Assembly: GCA_046565765.1 (NCBI GenBank)
Contig: JBKHXX010000078.1
Coordinates: forward strand, 1-64,000
DNA: 64,000 bases
Source of the DNA: JBFMCT01 sp046565765
Lineage (GTDB): Bacteria > Actinomycetota > Acidimicrobiia > Acidimicrobiales > AC-14
Reading direction: 5' to 3'
Under the pieces are notes generated by a model. That model was given only the letters and a program-made list of their open reading frames with translations. It had not been told where the DNA came from and ran no database searches. Both the position numbers and the translations under genes were made by a program. Below are positions 6,667 through 15,754 of this stretch, piece by piece. How positions within the stretch are numbered: the first letter of the stretch is position 1; each line of letters starts with the position of its first letter.

Positions 6667-8283
6667 GTGAGCGCCGAGCCACTGCTGGCGGCCCGTGTCG
6701 CGTACGGCCGGCGGGACTGGGTCGCAGCCCGCGAGTGCTTCCGTGCGGTCCGCCAGGCTGGCTCGCTTCCCGGTGAGGACCTGTACGCGCTGGCCAACTC
6801 GCACTGGTGGCTGGGAGAGATCGACGACGCCCTGCCGCTGCTGACCGAGGCGCACCGGGCGCTGCTGGAAGAGGGGCAGCCTCGCACCGCGGCCCTGGTC
6901 GCCCTCGACACCGGGTACACCTACGCGCTGCGGGGCGAGGAGGCACAGGCGTCGGGATGGCTGGCCCGGGCGGCGCGGCTCCTGGAGGGCGAGGGCGACT
7001 GTGCCGAGCAGGGGTACCTGCTCTACTGCAACGTGGAAGAGGACTGCGCCGGCGAGGACCTCGACGCCGCCCTGGCCGGCGCCCGCCAGGTGATGGCGAT
7101 CGGCCGCCGATTCGGGGACCGGTGCCTGATGGCGCTGGCCGCACTAGCGGAAGGGCGGATCCGCATCCGGCAGGGAGCGCTGGCCGAAGGTCTGGCGCTG
7201 CTCGACGAGGCGATGGTGGCAGCGGTCTCCGACGACCTGGACCCAGGCTGGGCCGGGAACATCTACTGCAACCTCATGCGGACCTGCTGGGAGCTGGGCG
7301 ACTGGCAGCGGGCCGAGGAGTGGACGGCGGTCACCGCCCGCTGGTGCGAGACGATGCCCGGCGCCGGCCCATTCATGGGGATCTGCCGTGTGCACCGGGC
7401 TCAGGTGCTTCAGCTGCGCGGTGACTTCGCGGCAGCCGAGGCCGAGGTGCTCCACGTCTGCGAGGAATTGGCCCACTTCCACGTGACGATGGTGGGCGAG
7501 GCCCGCTACCAGCTCGGGGAGCTGTGCCGCCAGCGCGGTGACCTCGCCGGAGCGGAGCAGGCCTTCGCCGACGCCCACCGGCTCGGTCGGGACCCGCAGC
7601 CCGGCCTCGCCCTCCTCCGCCTGGCGCAGGGACGGCCCGCCTCCGCGGCCGCAGTGATCAGCCGCGTCCTCAACGCGACCAGCGACCGCCTCGAACGGGC
7701 CCGGCTGCTCCCCGCCGCGGTGGAGGTCCTGATCGCGGCCGGGGAGCCCGACCGGGCCGGCATCGCAGCTGAGGAGCTGGTCGCCCTGGCCGACGGTTAC
7801 CGCACCGCGGGGATGCGCGCCCACGCCGCCCACGCGCGCGGCGCAGTCGACATGGCCCGGGGCGACGCCACCAGCGCCTGTGAACCGCTGCGCGACGCGG
7901 TGGAGACCTGGCAGCGCATCGGCGCCCGCTACGACGCGGCCCGTTCTCGGCTGCTGCTGGCCAAGTGCCTCGCCTCGCTCGGCGACGACGACGGCGCGGC
8001 GATGGAGACCAAGGCCGCCCGGGCTGAGCTCGAGGCGCTCGGCGTGCCCGCCCCGCGCTCGCTCCCCGGGCGCCGAGCCGACGGGCTCACGAGCCGGGAG
8101 GCCGAGATCCTCCGGCTCATGGCCGACGGCCGCTCCAACCAGGAGATCGCCGACATGCTCTTCCTCAGCGTTCGCACCGTGGAGCGGCACCTCGCGACCG
8201 CCTACCAGAAGCTGGGCCTGAGCGGCCGCAACGCCCGTGCCGGCGCCATCCGGTACGTGCTCGAGGGCGGCGCAGCTACGTAG
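6667..8283 (+). CDS. LuxR-family transcriptional regulator with TPR-like repeats
   Basis: From GTG 6667 the protein is 538 residues. Most of it is helical TPR-type repeats (AARVAYGRRDWVAARECF, then many A-W-L-G-E/D units). The C-terminal GerE/LuxR helix-turn-helix reads LTSREAEILRLMADGRSNQEIADML followed by FLSVRTVERHL and YQKLGLSGR. There is no N-terminal AAA domain, so it is a short relative of the LAL/MalT class. The same frame stays open back to 6394, but those codons overlap a Fic remnant in another frame. The start at 6667 is supported by alignment with the paralogue beginning at 62703, whose homology starts at the same point. No good ribosome-binding site is visible. Its target is unknown. 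Confidence 0.75.
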   Translation: MSAEPLLAARVAYGRRDWVAARECFRAVRQAGSLPGEDLYALANSHWWLGEIDDALPLLTEAHRALLEEGQPRTAALVALDTGYTYALRGEEAQASGWLARAARLLEGEGDCAEQGYLLYCNVEEDCAGEDLDAALAGARQVMAIGRRFGDRCLMALAALAEGRIRIRQGALAEGLALLDEAMVAAVSDDLDPGWAGNIYCNLMRTCWELGDWQRAEEWTAVTARWCETMPGAGPFMGICRVHRAQVLQLRGDFAAAEAEVLHVCEELAHFHVTMVGEARYQLGELCRQRGDLAGAEQAFADAHRLGRDPQPGLALLRLAQGRPASAAAVISRVLNATSDRLERARLLPAAVEVLIAAGEPDRAGIAAEELVALADGYRTAGMRAHAAHARGAVDMARGDATSACEPLRDAVETWQRIGARYDAARSRLLLAKCLASLGDDDGAAMETKAARAELEALGVPAPRSLPGRRADGLTSREAEILRLMADGRSNQEIADMLFLSVRTVERHLATAYQKLGLSGRNARAGAIRYVLEGGAAT

Positions 8284-8339
8284 ACGAATGGGTAGTGGCA
8301 CCGATGCCGGGGAGCCCCTTCGTCCGTACGGTGAACCGC

Positions 8340-8930
8340 ATGTCCACCATGACCCTCACCACAGCGGCGCCGGCTCCCGCGCAGGAACGGGCGGTCGCCA
8401 TCCTGCTGACCGCCTTCGCCGCCGACCCGCTGATCCGCTGGATCTATCCCGACCCGGCCACCTACGTCACCGCCTTCCCCGAGGTGCTCCGGCGCTTCGG
8501 CGGTGAGGCGTTCCTGGCCGGCACCGCCGCCATCGCCGACGACCACAGCGGCGCTGCGCTGTGGCTCGCCCCTGACGCCCATATCGACTACGACCCGCTC
8601 GTCGAACACTTCCAGCGCACCGTCGACCGGGGGCGCGTCCACATCGTCCTGGACCTCCTCGGCGAGATGTCCGAGCACCACCCCACCGAGCCCGTCTGGT
8701 ACCTGCCCTTCATCGGCGTGGACCCGGCCCACCAGGGCCGGGGGGTCGGGAGCGAGCTGCTCGCGGCCGGCCTGGCCCGCGCCCACCGCGACGGCCTGCC
8801 CGCCTACCTCGAGGCCAGCACACGCCGCAACCGGGCCCTGTACGAGCGGCACGGTTTCACCGTCACCGGCGAAGTGCGTGTCGGCGACTCCCCGCCGCTG
8901 TGGCCCATGCTCCGGGAGGCGCGGCCGTGA
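8340..8930 (+). CDS. GNAT-family N-acetyltransferase
   Basis: This 196-residue protein starts at ATG 8340; longer in-frame starts exist at 8304 and 8295. The GNAT acetyl-CoA-binding motif is clear: LPFIGVDPAHQGRGVGSELL followed by AYLEASTRRNRALYERHGF. The substrate is unknown. The N-terminal sequence resembles small GNATs that acetylate amines or antibiotics, but no specificity can be read. The methyltransferase downstream overlaps it by four bases, so both are probably co-transcribed. Confidence 0.8.
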   Translation: MSTMTLTTAAPAPAQERAVAILLTAFAADPLIRWIYPDPATYVTAFPEVLRRFGGEAFLAGTAAIADDHSGAALWLAPDAHIDYDPLVEHFQRTVDRGRVHIVLDLLGEMSEHHPTEPVWYLPFIGVDPAHQGRGVGSELLAAGLARAHRDGLPAYLEASTRRNRALYERHGFTVTGEVRVGDSPPLWPMLREARP

Positions 8931-9751
8931 GCTGGCCCGAAACGCCCGCGTCGCCCGCTCACGCCTACCAGGCCTACTACGGCCCCGCCATCTTCGAGCC
9001 CCTGGCCGAGCAGGTGGTCGCTGCCAACCCTCCTCCACCGGGTGCGCGGGTGCTCGACGTGGCCTCCGGCACCGGCATCCTCAGCCGCCGTCTCGCCGCC
9101 GCCGTCGGCAGCGGAGGCCGGGTCCTGGGTGTTGACGTCAACCCCACGATGGTGCAGGTGGCCCGCGACGTCACCGGCGACATCCCCACCATCGAGTACC
9201 GCCAGGGGGACGGGACCGCTCTCGACCTGCCGGACGGGGCCTTCGACGCCGTCTACTGCCAACAGGGACTCCAGTTCTTCCCCGACCGGGCTGCCGGCGC
9301 CCGCCAGATGCGCCGCGTCCTGACCGGCTCGGGACGGGCGGTCGTCGCCTGCTGGCGAGGCCTTGACCACCACCCCCTCTTCGCCGCCCTCGCCGACGCC
9401 GAGGAGCCGCACCTGGGAGCGCTCGGCGTGGAGGTCACCCGGGCCGAGCTCGAAGCCCCCTTCTCCCTGGGCGATCCCGCCGAGCTGGAAGCGCTCCTGT
9501 GCGGTGCCGGGTTCCGGGAGGTCTCGATCAGCCCCGTGTCGATCGACGCCCGGTTCGCCGACGCCGACCGGTTCGTGCACCACATGGAGTACGCCTACGC
9601 CGCAGTGATCCCCCAGTTCGCGGCCCAGCCGGAAGCGTTCGCGAGGTACCTCCACGCCATCGAGCACGACACCCGGCAGGTCGTCGAGAGCCACCGCCAG
9701 GGCGACCACGTCGTCGTACCCATGCACGCCCACGTCGCCGTCGCCCGCTGA
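8927..9751 (+). CDS. Class I SAM-dependent methyltransferase (Methyltransf_11 type)
   Basis: The start GTG at 8927 overlaps the GNAT stop (GTGA) and has GGGAGG seven bases upstream, giving 274 residues. SAM-binding motif I is VLDVASGTGILSRRLA, followed by acidic motif VLGVDVNPTMV, motif GDGTALDLPDGAFDAVYC and a late RRVLTGSGRAVVACW strand. This is the UbiE/small-molecule class of class I methyltransferases. The C-terminal third (PVSIDARFADADRFVHHMEYAY) probably forms the substrate lid. The substrate is unknown. Pairing with a GNAT suggests small-molecule modification, by context only. Confidence 0.8.
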   Translation: MSWPETPASPAHAYQAYYGPAIFEPLAEQVVAANPPPPGARVLDVASGTGILSRRLAAAVGSGGRVLGVDVNPTMVQVARDVTGDIPTIEYRQGDGTALDLPDGAFDAVYCQQGLQFFPDRAAGARQMRRVLTGSGRAVVACWRGLDHHPLFAALADAEEPHLGALGVEVTRAELEAPFSLGDPAELEALLCGAGFREVSISPVSIDARFADADRFVHHMEYAYAAVIPQFAAQPEAFARYLHAIEHDTRQVVESHRQGDHVVVPMHAHVAVAR

Positions 9752-9770
9752 GACGGCCGCCCGCCCGCGC

Positions 9771-10283
9771 TCAGCCGGCGCAGGCGGGGGGAGTGGCGAT
9801 CGGGGCCGGGGGCGGGCCGGGCTGGGCGGGGTTGAGGTAGGTGACCACCATGGGCACCGCCGCCCCCGTCTCGTTGCGGATGAGGTGGAGGGCCTGACCG
9901 CCGATGTAGGGGTTGTCGGGGCCGTACGACGTGCGGTTGCACGCGGTGTCGTAGACCGCCAGCTCGCCAGACAGGATGGCCACCGCGTGGATGCCCCGGT
10001 GGGCGTGCCAGCCCGACGACTCGCCCGCCTCGTAGGCCAGGTTGAGCACGGTGACGTCGCCCGGGCCGTGGATGGTGAGGCCGGCCGGCTCGGTGGGGGT
10101 CGCCGCTGCAGGGGGGAGGGCCGGCGCGACGGTGCGGTCGGGCCAGGCCAGGAGCGAGACGAGGGCGAGGGCCATGGCCAGCACCCCGCTACCGATGAGG
10201 AGCAGCGGCCGGGCCGGAACCGGCGGCCGGCTGCTCGCCGTCGTCGTACCGGGTGCCCACGTCGCCGCCGTCGACGTCTGCAT
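9771..10283 (-). CDS. Membrane-anchored cupin-domain protein
   Basis: The ATG at 10283 follows a strong AAGGAGGA, giving 170 residues. Residues about 24-46 form one membrane segment (PLLLIGSGVLAMALALVSLLAW), then a Pro/Ala linker. A cupin-like beta-barrel domain follows with the metal-binding pattern GWHAHRGIHAVAILSGELAVYD. The expected topology has the cupin outside the membrane. Two cysteines (TACNRTSYG and the C-terminal PPACAG) could form a disulfide. It may sense or bind a small molecule or metal in the envelope; no enzyme activity can be assigned. It is divergent from the khtT-like gene. Confidence 0.65.
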   Translation of the reverse strand: MQTSTAATWAPGTTTASSRPPVPARPLLLIGSGVLAMALALVSLLAWPDRTVAPALPPAAATPTEPAGLTIHGPGDVTVLNLAYEAGESSGWHAHRGIHAVAILSGELAVYDTACNRTSYGPDNPYIGGQALHLIRNETGAAVPMVVTYLNPAQPGPPPAPIATPPACAG

Positions 10284-10396
10284 GATTCCTCCTTGGGTCA
10301 CCGTCACTCTGCCGAAGGGCGGTCGCAGGGCGGTCGCAGACGGGTCGGGCCCGGAGCCGCGGCCGTACGCTGGCGGCGCCAAGGGAAGGAGACGCG

Positions 10397-10879
10397 ATGG
10401 CAGAGGTGACCGAGATCCGGCTACCCGGGGTGGGCGTGCGCCACGAGTTCACGACCTCCTCGGGCGAGCGGCTGGGCGTGCTCGCGCACCGCAGCGGCAG
10501 GCGGGAGATCGTCGTCTACCACCGCGACGATCCGGACGCGGCCAGCACCATCCTCCACCTGAGCCCCGACGACACCCGCACGCTGGCCGAGTTGCTCGGA
10601 GCGTCGCAGGTGAGCGAGGCCGTGATGACGGTGCAGCAGGAGCTGGAGGGTCTCGCCATCGACTGGATCACCCTGCCGGAGCATTCGGGCTTCGCCGGCG
10701 CCACCATCGCCGAGGGCCAGTTCCGCACCCGGACCGGCGCCTCCATCGTGGCCGTGATGCGGGGCGACACGACGATCCCCGCCCCCGGGCCGGAACACCG
10801 CTTCGAGCCGGGGGACGTGGCCGTGGCGGTGGGCACGATGGAGGGACTGGCCCAGCTGCGCGATCTGCTCGTGCAGTGA
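10397..10879 (+). CDS. khtT: KhtT-like RCK_C (TrkA-C) regulatory subunit of K+/H+ antiporter
   Basis: The 160-residue protein starts at ATG 10397 after GGAAGGAG. The N-terminal 75 residues resemble the KhtT N-terminal domain (IRLPGVGVRHEFTTSSGERL). The C-terminal 75 form an RCK_C/TrkA-C fold (GATIAEGQFRTRTGASIVAVMRGD, then PEHRFEPGDVAVAVGTMEGL), which in KhtT binds c-di-AMP and inhibits transport. Its stop overlaps the GTG start of the antiporter gene, matching the usual khtT-khtU arrangement. The symbol is given by domain order and neighbour; the ligand here is untested. Confidence 0.8.
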   Translation: MAEVTEIRLPGVGVRHEFTTSSGERLGVLAHRSGRREIVVYHRDDPDAASTILHLSPDDTRTLAELLGASQVSEAVMTVQQELEGLAIDWITLPEHSGFAGATIAEGQFRTRTGASIVAVMRGDTTIPAPGPEHRFEPGDVAVAVGTMEGLAQLRDLLVQ

Positions 10880-12069
10880 GCCACCTCGCCGCCGTCAGCG
10901 GCGACGGGGCCATCGTCTTCATCGAGGTGGGCGCGGTGGTGCTGTTGCTGGCCGGCCTGGCGCGCCTGGCCGGGTGGCTCCGGCTGACCACCATCCCCTT
11001 CTACCTCCTGGCCGGCCTGGCGGTCGGGGAGGGGGGGATCGTGCCCCTCGACGTGAGCGCCGAGTTCATCTCGGTCACGGCCGAGATGGGCGTGCTGCTG
11101 CTGCTGTTCACCCTGGGACTGGAATACACCGGCGACGAGCTGCGGCAGGGGCTACGGACCGGCGCGGTGCCGGGCGTGACCGACGCCGTGCTCAACTTCA
11201 CACCGGGCTTCGTGGCCGGGTTGGTGCTCGGCTGGGGACCGACGGCGGCCGTGCTGCTGGGCGGGGTGTGCTGGATCAGCTCGTCGGGCGTGGTGGCCAA
11301 GGTCTTGACCGACCTCGACCGCCTGGGCAACCGGGAGACCCCCACCGTTCTCAACCTGCTCGTCCTCGAGGACTTGGCCATGGCCGCCTACCTGCCGGTG
11401 GCGGCCGCGCTGGTGGCGGGGCGGGCGTTCGGGGCGACGCTGGTCACGGTGGCGGTCGCCCTGTTCGCCGTCGCCGTCATCCTCACCGTCGCCATCCGCT
11501 GGGGCGACCTCCTCAGCCGGGCGCTGGCCCGCGGATCGGACGAAGCCCTGCTCCTGGCCGTGTTCGGGATGACGCTGCTGGTGGCGGGGGTGGCCGAGCA
11601 GGTCGAGGTGTCGGCCGCCATCGGGGCGTTCCTCGTGGGCCTGGCCCTGTCGGGACCGGTCCAGGCTCGGGCGGCGCCGCTGGTCGAGCCCCTCCGTGAC
11701 CTCTTCGCCGCCATCTTCTTCCTCTCCTTCTCCTTCCAGATAACCCCGAGCTCGATGTTCGGGGCGCTGGTCCCGGCGGCCGTGCTGTTGCTGCTGGGGG
11801 TGGCCGGAAAGATGGGGGCGGCCTGGGTGGCGTGCGAGAGGGCCGGAGTGGGGATCCGAGGCCGGGTGAGGGCCGGGACCGCTCTCGTCGCTCGGGGGGA
11901 GTTCTCGATCGTGATCGCCAGCCTGGGCTCGGGCCTGGGAGTGGGCGGGGACCTCATCGCCCTCGCCGGCGCGTACGTCCTGCTGTCGGCCGTCGTCGGC
12001 CCGGTGCTGGCCAAGGTCGCCGACGCCGTTCCGCTGCGGCAGGGCCGGGCCCGCCCGGCTCGCACCTAG
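10876..12069 (+). CDS. khtU: CPA2-type cation:proton antiporter (KhtU-like)
   Basis: GTG 10876 overlaps the khtT stop (GTGA), giving 397 residues with about 12 hydrophobic segments. The Na+/H+ exchanger CPA2 pattern is visible: FYLLAGLAVGEGG, GVLLLLFTLGLEYTGDELRQ, SSSGVVAKVL, VLLLLVLEDL-type segment LNLLVLEDLAMAAYLP, VSAAIGAFLVGLALSG and a final ARGEFSIVIA. With the RCK_C subunit it probably exports K+ in exchange for H+. It has no cytoplasmic TrkA domain of its own, which fits a separate KhtT. It ends convergently with the MMPL gene; the two stop codons overlap by four bases. Confidence 0.85.
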   Translation: MSHLAAVSGDGAIVFIEVGAVVLLLAGLARLAGWLRLTTIPFYLLAGLAVGEGGIVPLDVSAEFISVTAEMGVLLLLFTLGLEYTGDELRQGLRTGAVPGVTDAVLNFTPGFVAGLVLGWGPTAAVLLGGVCWISSSGVVAKVLTDLDRLGNRETPTVLNLLVLEDLAMAAYLPVAAALVAGRAFGATLVTVAVALFAVAVILTVAIRWGDLLSRALARGSDEALLLAVFGMTLLVAGVAEQVEVSAAIGAFLVGLALSGPVQARAAPLVEPLRDLFAAIFFLSFSFQITPSSMFGALVPAAVLLLLGVAGKMGAAWVACERAGVGIRGRVRAGTALVARGEFSIVIASLGSGLGVGGDLIALAGAYVLLSAVVGPVLAKVADAVPLRQGRARPART

Positions 12070-14387
12070 CCCGAGCGGGCGGGCTCCAGCTCCGGCTCGT
12101 CGGGGGCGGCCTCGGCGTGGCCCTCCACGTCGAGGCGGGGGACGATGCGGTCGAGCCAGCGGGGCAGCCACCAGTTGCGGTCGCCCAGCAGCTCCATGGT
12201 GGCCGGCACCAACAGCATGCGGACGATGGTGGCGTCGAGGAGGATGGCGGTGGCCAGCCCCGTGCCCATCAGCTTGACCACCCGGTCGTTCTCGAGGATG
12301 AAGGCCCCGAACACGAAGACCATGATGGCGGCGGCGGCGGTGATCACCTTGGCCGTAGCGGCCAGGCCGTCGGCCACCGAGGTGCGGCTGTCGCCGGTTC
12401 GGGTCCATTCCTCTCGCACCCGGGACAGCAGGAACACCTCGTAGTCCATCGAGAGCCCGAACACGATGGCGAACAGCATCATCGGGGCCCAGGGCTCGAT
12501 GGGGGCGGGCTCCACGCCGGTGAGGGCGCTGCCCCAGCCCCACTGGAACATGGCCACGACGATCCCGTAGGCGGCGCCGATCGACAGCAGGTTCATGACC
12601 ACCGCCTTGAGCGGCACCAGCACCGACCGGAACACCACGAGCAGCAGCAGGAAGGACACGGCCAGCACGGCCGCGAAGAAGTAGGGGAGGCGGGCCGCCA
12701 GGTAGTCGGCGAAGTCCACGTTGACCGCCACCGTGCCGGTCACGGCGACCTCCACGCCGGCGGACCGCTCGGCGGGGGGAAGCACCTCGTTGCGCAGGCG
12801 GTCGACGAGGTCGGTGGTGGCTTCCTCCTGCGGGCCGCTGGCGGGCACGAGGTTCCACAGGGCGGCCGTCGGGTTCTGCTCGTCGTTGGGCTGGGCCGGG
12901 GAGAGGAAGGCGACGCCCGAGTCGGCCTCGGCGGCCCGGGTGACGGCGTCGAGCCGGCTCACGTCGAAGCCCGGGGGCAGGGACGCCACCAGCAGCAGCG
13001 GGCCGTTGAAGCCGGGGCCGAACCCTTCCACGAGCAGGTCGTAGGCCTGCTTGGTGGTCGTCTCCTGGGCGTAGTTGCTCTCGTCGGAGAACCCCAGGCG
13101 CAGGCTGAGCACGGGGACGGCCAGGAGCAGCAGGGCCACTGCGCCGGCGATGGCGGCCGCCCACGGCCGGTGCTGGATGAACCGGCTCCACCGGTAGGCC
13201 GGCGTCTCCTGCCGGGGCTTGGCCGGCGCCCGCCGGACCTGCTTCTTGAGGGGTGGCACGAAGAAGCCGGCGATGAGCACCACCGCGGCCAGGGGCAGGG
13301 CGACGGTGAGCGGCGTGAACTTGAGGCCCACGCCGACCAGGGCGATGGCCACCAGGCCGGCGGCGACGAGCCCCCGCCAGCGGGTCAGCTCGATGCGGTG
13401 GCCGGCGAAGCCCAGCAGGGCGGGGAGCAGGGTGAGGGAGGCGACCACCGTGACCGCCACCACCGACGCCGCGCCCAGGGCCAGGCCGGTGACGAAGCCG
13501 ACGCCCATGAGGAGCATGCCGAGCAGGGAGATGACGACGGTGGTGCCGGCGAAGAGCACGGAGCGTCCGGCCGTGTCGAGGGCCACGGTGACCGCCTCCC
13601 GCACGCTGTGGCCGCCGTGGAGCTGCTCGCGGTACCGGGTGGCGATGAGCAGCGCGTAGTCGATGCCCACGCCCAGGCCGATCATGATCCCGAGGAAGGT
13701 GGTGAAGTCGGGGATGGGGGCGACGTTGCTCAGGAGCGTGATGATCGCCGTGCCCAAGCCGATCCCGAACAGGGCGACGCCGATGGGCAGGCCCATGGCC
13801 AGGACGGAGCCGAAGGCCAGGATGAGGATGACCATGGCGAAGGCCAGGCCCAGGATCTCCGACGACGGCTCCTCGAAGGCGGCGAAGATGAACCCGCCCA
13901 GCTCGATGCGCAGGCCCCTGATGTCGGGCAGGCCCTCCAGGACCTCGTCACGGATCTCGTTGGCCCGGGCGAAGTCGATGTCCTCGGGGAACTCGACGTT
14001 GGCGAAGGCGATCTTCCCCTCGCTCGGCCCCCGGGAGGAGATCTGGCGCTCCCCCTCGGGCTCGTAGGGGCTCTGCACCCGGGCCACGTCCTCGATCTGG
14101 GCGACACGGGCGAAGAGCGCCTCCATGGCAGAACGCACGGCCGGGTCCTCGACGCCCTGCTCCGCCTCGAAGACGATGGTGCCCACCGGGCCCGTGCCCT
14201 GGCCGCCGAAGGACTCCTCCAGGATGTCGAAGCCGGTCTTGGACTCGACGTCGGGGAGGTTGAACTCGTCCCGGAAGCCGCTGCCCACCGCCCCCGAGAC
14301 CCCGCCCACGATCACCAGCACGGCGACCCAGAGGAGCAGGACCGCCTTGCGGCGGTCGTGGCACCACGAACCCAGTCGTCGGAACAC
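12066..14387 (-). CDS. MMPL/RND-family transporter
   Basis: GTG 14387 has AGGAGGGG upstream; the protein has 773 residues. It has two repeats, each one membrane helix, a large periplasmic domain and five helices, as in MMPL/RND pumps. The first half carries FLGIMIGLGVGIDYALLIATRYREQL and the second LFAIVFGLSMDYEVFLLSRVREEW, the conserved GxxxDY proton-relay motifs in helices 4 and 10. The C-terminal helix ends with ATMELLGDRNWWLPRWLDR. Such pumps export lipids or hydrophobic small molecules across the membrane; the substrate cannot be deduced. It is a stand-alone gene flanked by ion-transport genes. Confidence 0.85.
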   Translation of the reverse strand: MFRRLGSWCHDRRKAVLLLWVAVLVIVGGVSGAVGSGFRDEFNLPDVESKTGFDILEESFGGQGTGPVGTIVFEAEQGVEDPAVRSAMEALFARVAQIEDVARVQSPYEPEGERQISSRGPSEGKIAFANVEFPEDIDFARANEIRDEVLEGLPDIRGLRIELGGFIFAAFEEPSSEILGLAFAMVILILAFGSVLAMGLPIGVALFGIGLGTAIITLLSNVAPIPDFTTFLGIMIGLGVGIDYALLIATRYREQLHGGHSVREAVTVALDTAGRSVLFAGTTVVISLLGMLLMGVGFVTGLALGAASVVAVTVVASLTLLPALLGFAGHRIELTRWRGLVAAGLVAIALVGVGLKFTPLTVALPLAAVVLIAGFFVPPLKKQVRRAPAKPRQETPAYRWSRFIQHRPWAAAIAGAVALLLLAVPVLSLRLGFSDESNYAQETTTKQAYDLLVEGFGPGFNGPLLLVASLPPGFDVSRLDAVTRAAEADSGVAFLSPAQPNDEQNPTAALWNLVPASGPQEEATTDLVDRLRNEVLPPAERSAGVEVAVTGTVAVNVDFADYLAARLPYFFAAVLAVSFLLLLVVFRSVLVPLKAVVMNLLSIGAAYGIVVAMFQWGWGSALTGVEPAPIEPWAPMMLFAIVFGLSMDYEVFLLSRVREEWTRTGDSRTSVADGLAATAKVITAAAAIMVFVFGAFILENDRVVKLMGTGLATAILLDATIVRMLLVPATMELLGDRNWWLPRWLDRIVPRLDVEGHAEAAPDEPELEPARSG

Positions 14388-14500
14388 GTCCCCTCCTGCC
14401 TCTCTGCTGTCGCTCCACCCTCCGACGTGGCAAAACGCCGGAACTCATCGGTCCGCGCGGGCCCCCTCCGCGTCAATTACTCAAGGTAACGTCCCCGCCC

Positions 14501-15544
14501 GTGGCCAGCACCCCGGGCCAGGCACAGGCGATCCGCCGGTTGAGCCGCCGTCTCCTCATCCGGGCCGGCGTCGCGTTCGGTGTGCTGGTCCTCTGCCCGC
14601 TGCTGTTCTGGGCCTTCGAGCACGAGCGCAACGCCGACGTCGGCAACATCCTCTCGGGGTTCACCTGGCTGCTCCGAACGCTCTTCGAGGGCGGCTCGGC
14701 CTACGACATCGAGACGGGCGCGGGCTACGCCGTCTATTACGTGGTCCAGATCTCGGGGGTGAGCCTCGTCGCCTTCCTGACGGGCGCGGTGGCATCGAGG
14801 CTGGTCAGCACCGTCATGGCGAAAGGCAAGGGCATGGGGTCGACGAAGCGGAGCGGGCACATCGTCATCTGCGGGTGGAGCTCGAAGGGGGCGGAGATCC
14901 TCCGGGAGCTGCGGGCGCCCCAGCTGGAGGACAAGCGGCCGGTCGTCGTGCTCGCCCCCCTGGAGAACGACCCCACGCGCTACGAGGACGTGGAGTTCAT
15001 CCGGGGCGACCCCACCGACGAGGTCGACCTGCGCCGGGCGGGGATCGACCGGGCCGAGACCGCCATCATCCTGGCCGACGAGTCCTCCCCGTCGGCCTCG
15101 GCCGGCGACCGGGACGCCCGCACCCTGCTCGCGTGCCTGGCCGTGGAGACCATCAACCCCACCTGCTACACGTGCGTGGAGGTCATCCGCTCCGAGAACC
15201 GCCAGCACTTCGCCCGTACCCAGGTGAACGAGATGGTGGTGAGCGCCGAGCTGACGGGGGCGCTGCTGGCCAGCTCGGCCACCGTCCACGGGCTGACCCA
15301 GCTGGTGACCGACCTGGTCACCCACCCCGTCGGCCACGAGTTCTACCGGATAGACCCGCCCGCCGGGCTGGTGGGCAAGCCGGTGGGCGAGGCCCTGCCC
15401 CTGCTCAAGCAACGGTACGAGGCCATCCTCGTGGCGGTGCTGTCGGAGGGCGTCCGTTTCGACATCAACCCGCCTTCCGACCGGGTGATCCACGAGGACG
15501 ACAAGTTGCTGGTGATCGCCTCGGAGCCGCTCAAGCTGAGCTGA
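14501..15544 (+). CDS. RCK-domain ion channel lacking a canonical K+ filter
   Basis: The 347-residue protein starts at GTG 14501. Two membrane segments (residues about 22-42 and 75-100) flank a short loop. A cytoplasmic RCK_N/TrkA-N domain follows (SGHIVICGWSSKGAEILREL, then VEFIRGDPTDEVDLRRAGI) and a C-terminal RCK_C-like domain (RFDINPPSDRVIHEDDKLLV). The loop reads LLRTLFEGGSAYDIETGAGYAV and lacks TVGYGD, so potassium selectivity is doubtful. The layout resembles prokaryotic relatives of CASTOR/POLLUX and related RCK channels. The next gene encodes a TRPM-SLOG-like protein. No clear ribosome-binding site is seen. Confidence 0.75.
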   Translation: MASTPGQAQAIRRLSRRLLIRAGVAFGVLVLCPLLFWAFEHERNADVGNILSGFTWLLRTLFEGGSAYDIETGAGYAVYYVVQISGVSLVAFLTGAVASRLVSTVMAKGKGMGSTKRSGHIVICGWSSKGAEILRELRAPQLEDKRPVVVLAPLENDPTRYEDVEFIRGDPTDEVDLRRAGIDRAETAIILADESSPSASAGDRDARTLLACLAVETINPTCYTCVEVIRSENRQHFARTQVNEMVVSAELTGALLASSATVHGLTQLVTDLVTHPVGHEFYRIDPPAGLVGKPVGEALPLLKQRYEAILVAVLSEGVRFDINPPSDRVIHEDDKLLVIASEPLKLS

Positions 15545-15656
15545 GGGCTCAGGCCGTGAGGTCAGCCCGTCGACGGCGACGGCGCGAGATGAGGTGATCA
15601 TGGACCCAGCCTGCGCCTCTGGCGGCGTCGCGTCGTCCGCCTGTGGGCGGCTGGTG

Positions 15657-15680
15657 GACGTACGCCCGGCTGCGTACGTC
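15657..15680. repeat. Perfect 9-bp inverted repeat with 6-base spacer
   Basis: GACGTACGC (15657-15665) and GCGTACGTC (15672-15680) are perfect inverted copies around CCGGCT. They lie about 110 bases after the RCK channel stop and 75 bases before the SLOG gene start. There is no T-run after the stem, so a standard intrinsic terminator is not obvious. It may be an operator for a dimeric regulator or a T-less actinobacterial terminator. Confidence 0.45.
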
Positions 15681-15754
15681 TTCCGGGCGCCGGGTGCCCG
15701 TCCCAGGTGCGGCCCAGGGTGGGAGCCGCCCCCGCCCGTAGGATCGCCCCCACC

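Noticed and set aside
7144..8301. Minus-strand 385-codon frame opposite the LuxR regulator
   Set aside because: The plus strand encodes clear TPR and LuxR helix-turn-helix motifs; the antisense reading has no family features.
11832..14489. Plus-strand 885-codon frame opposite the MMPL gene
   Set aside because: The translation is His/Gly/Gln-rich low complexity, typical of antisense to GC-rich membrane-protein codons, and MMPL motifs are on the minus strand.
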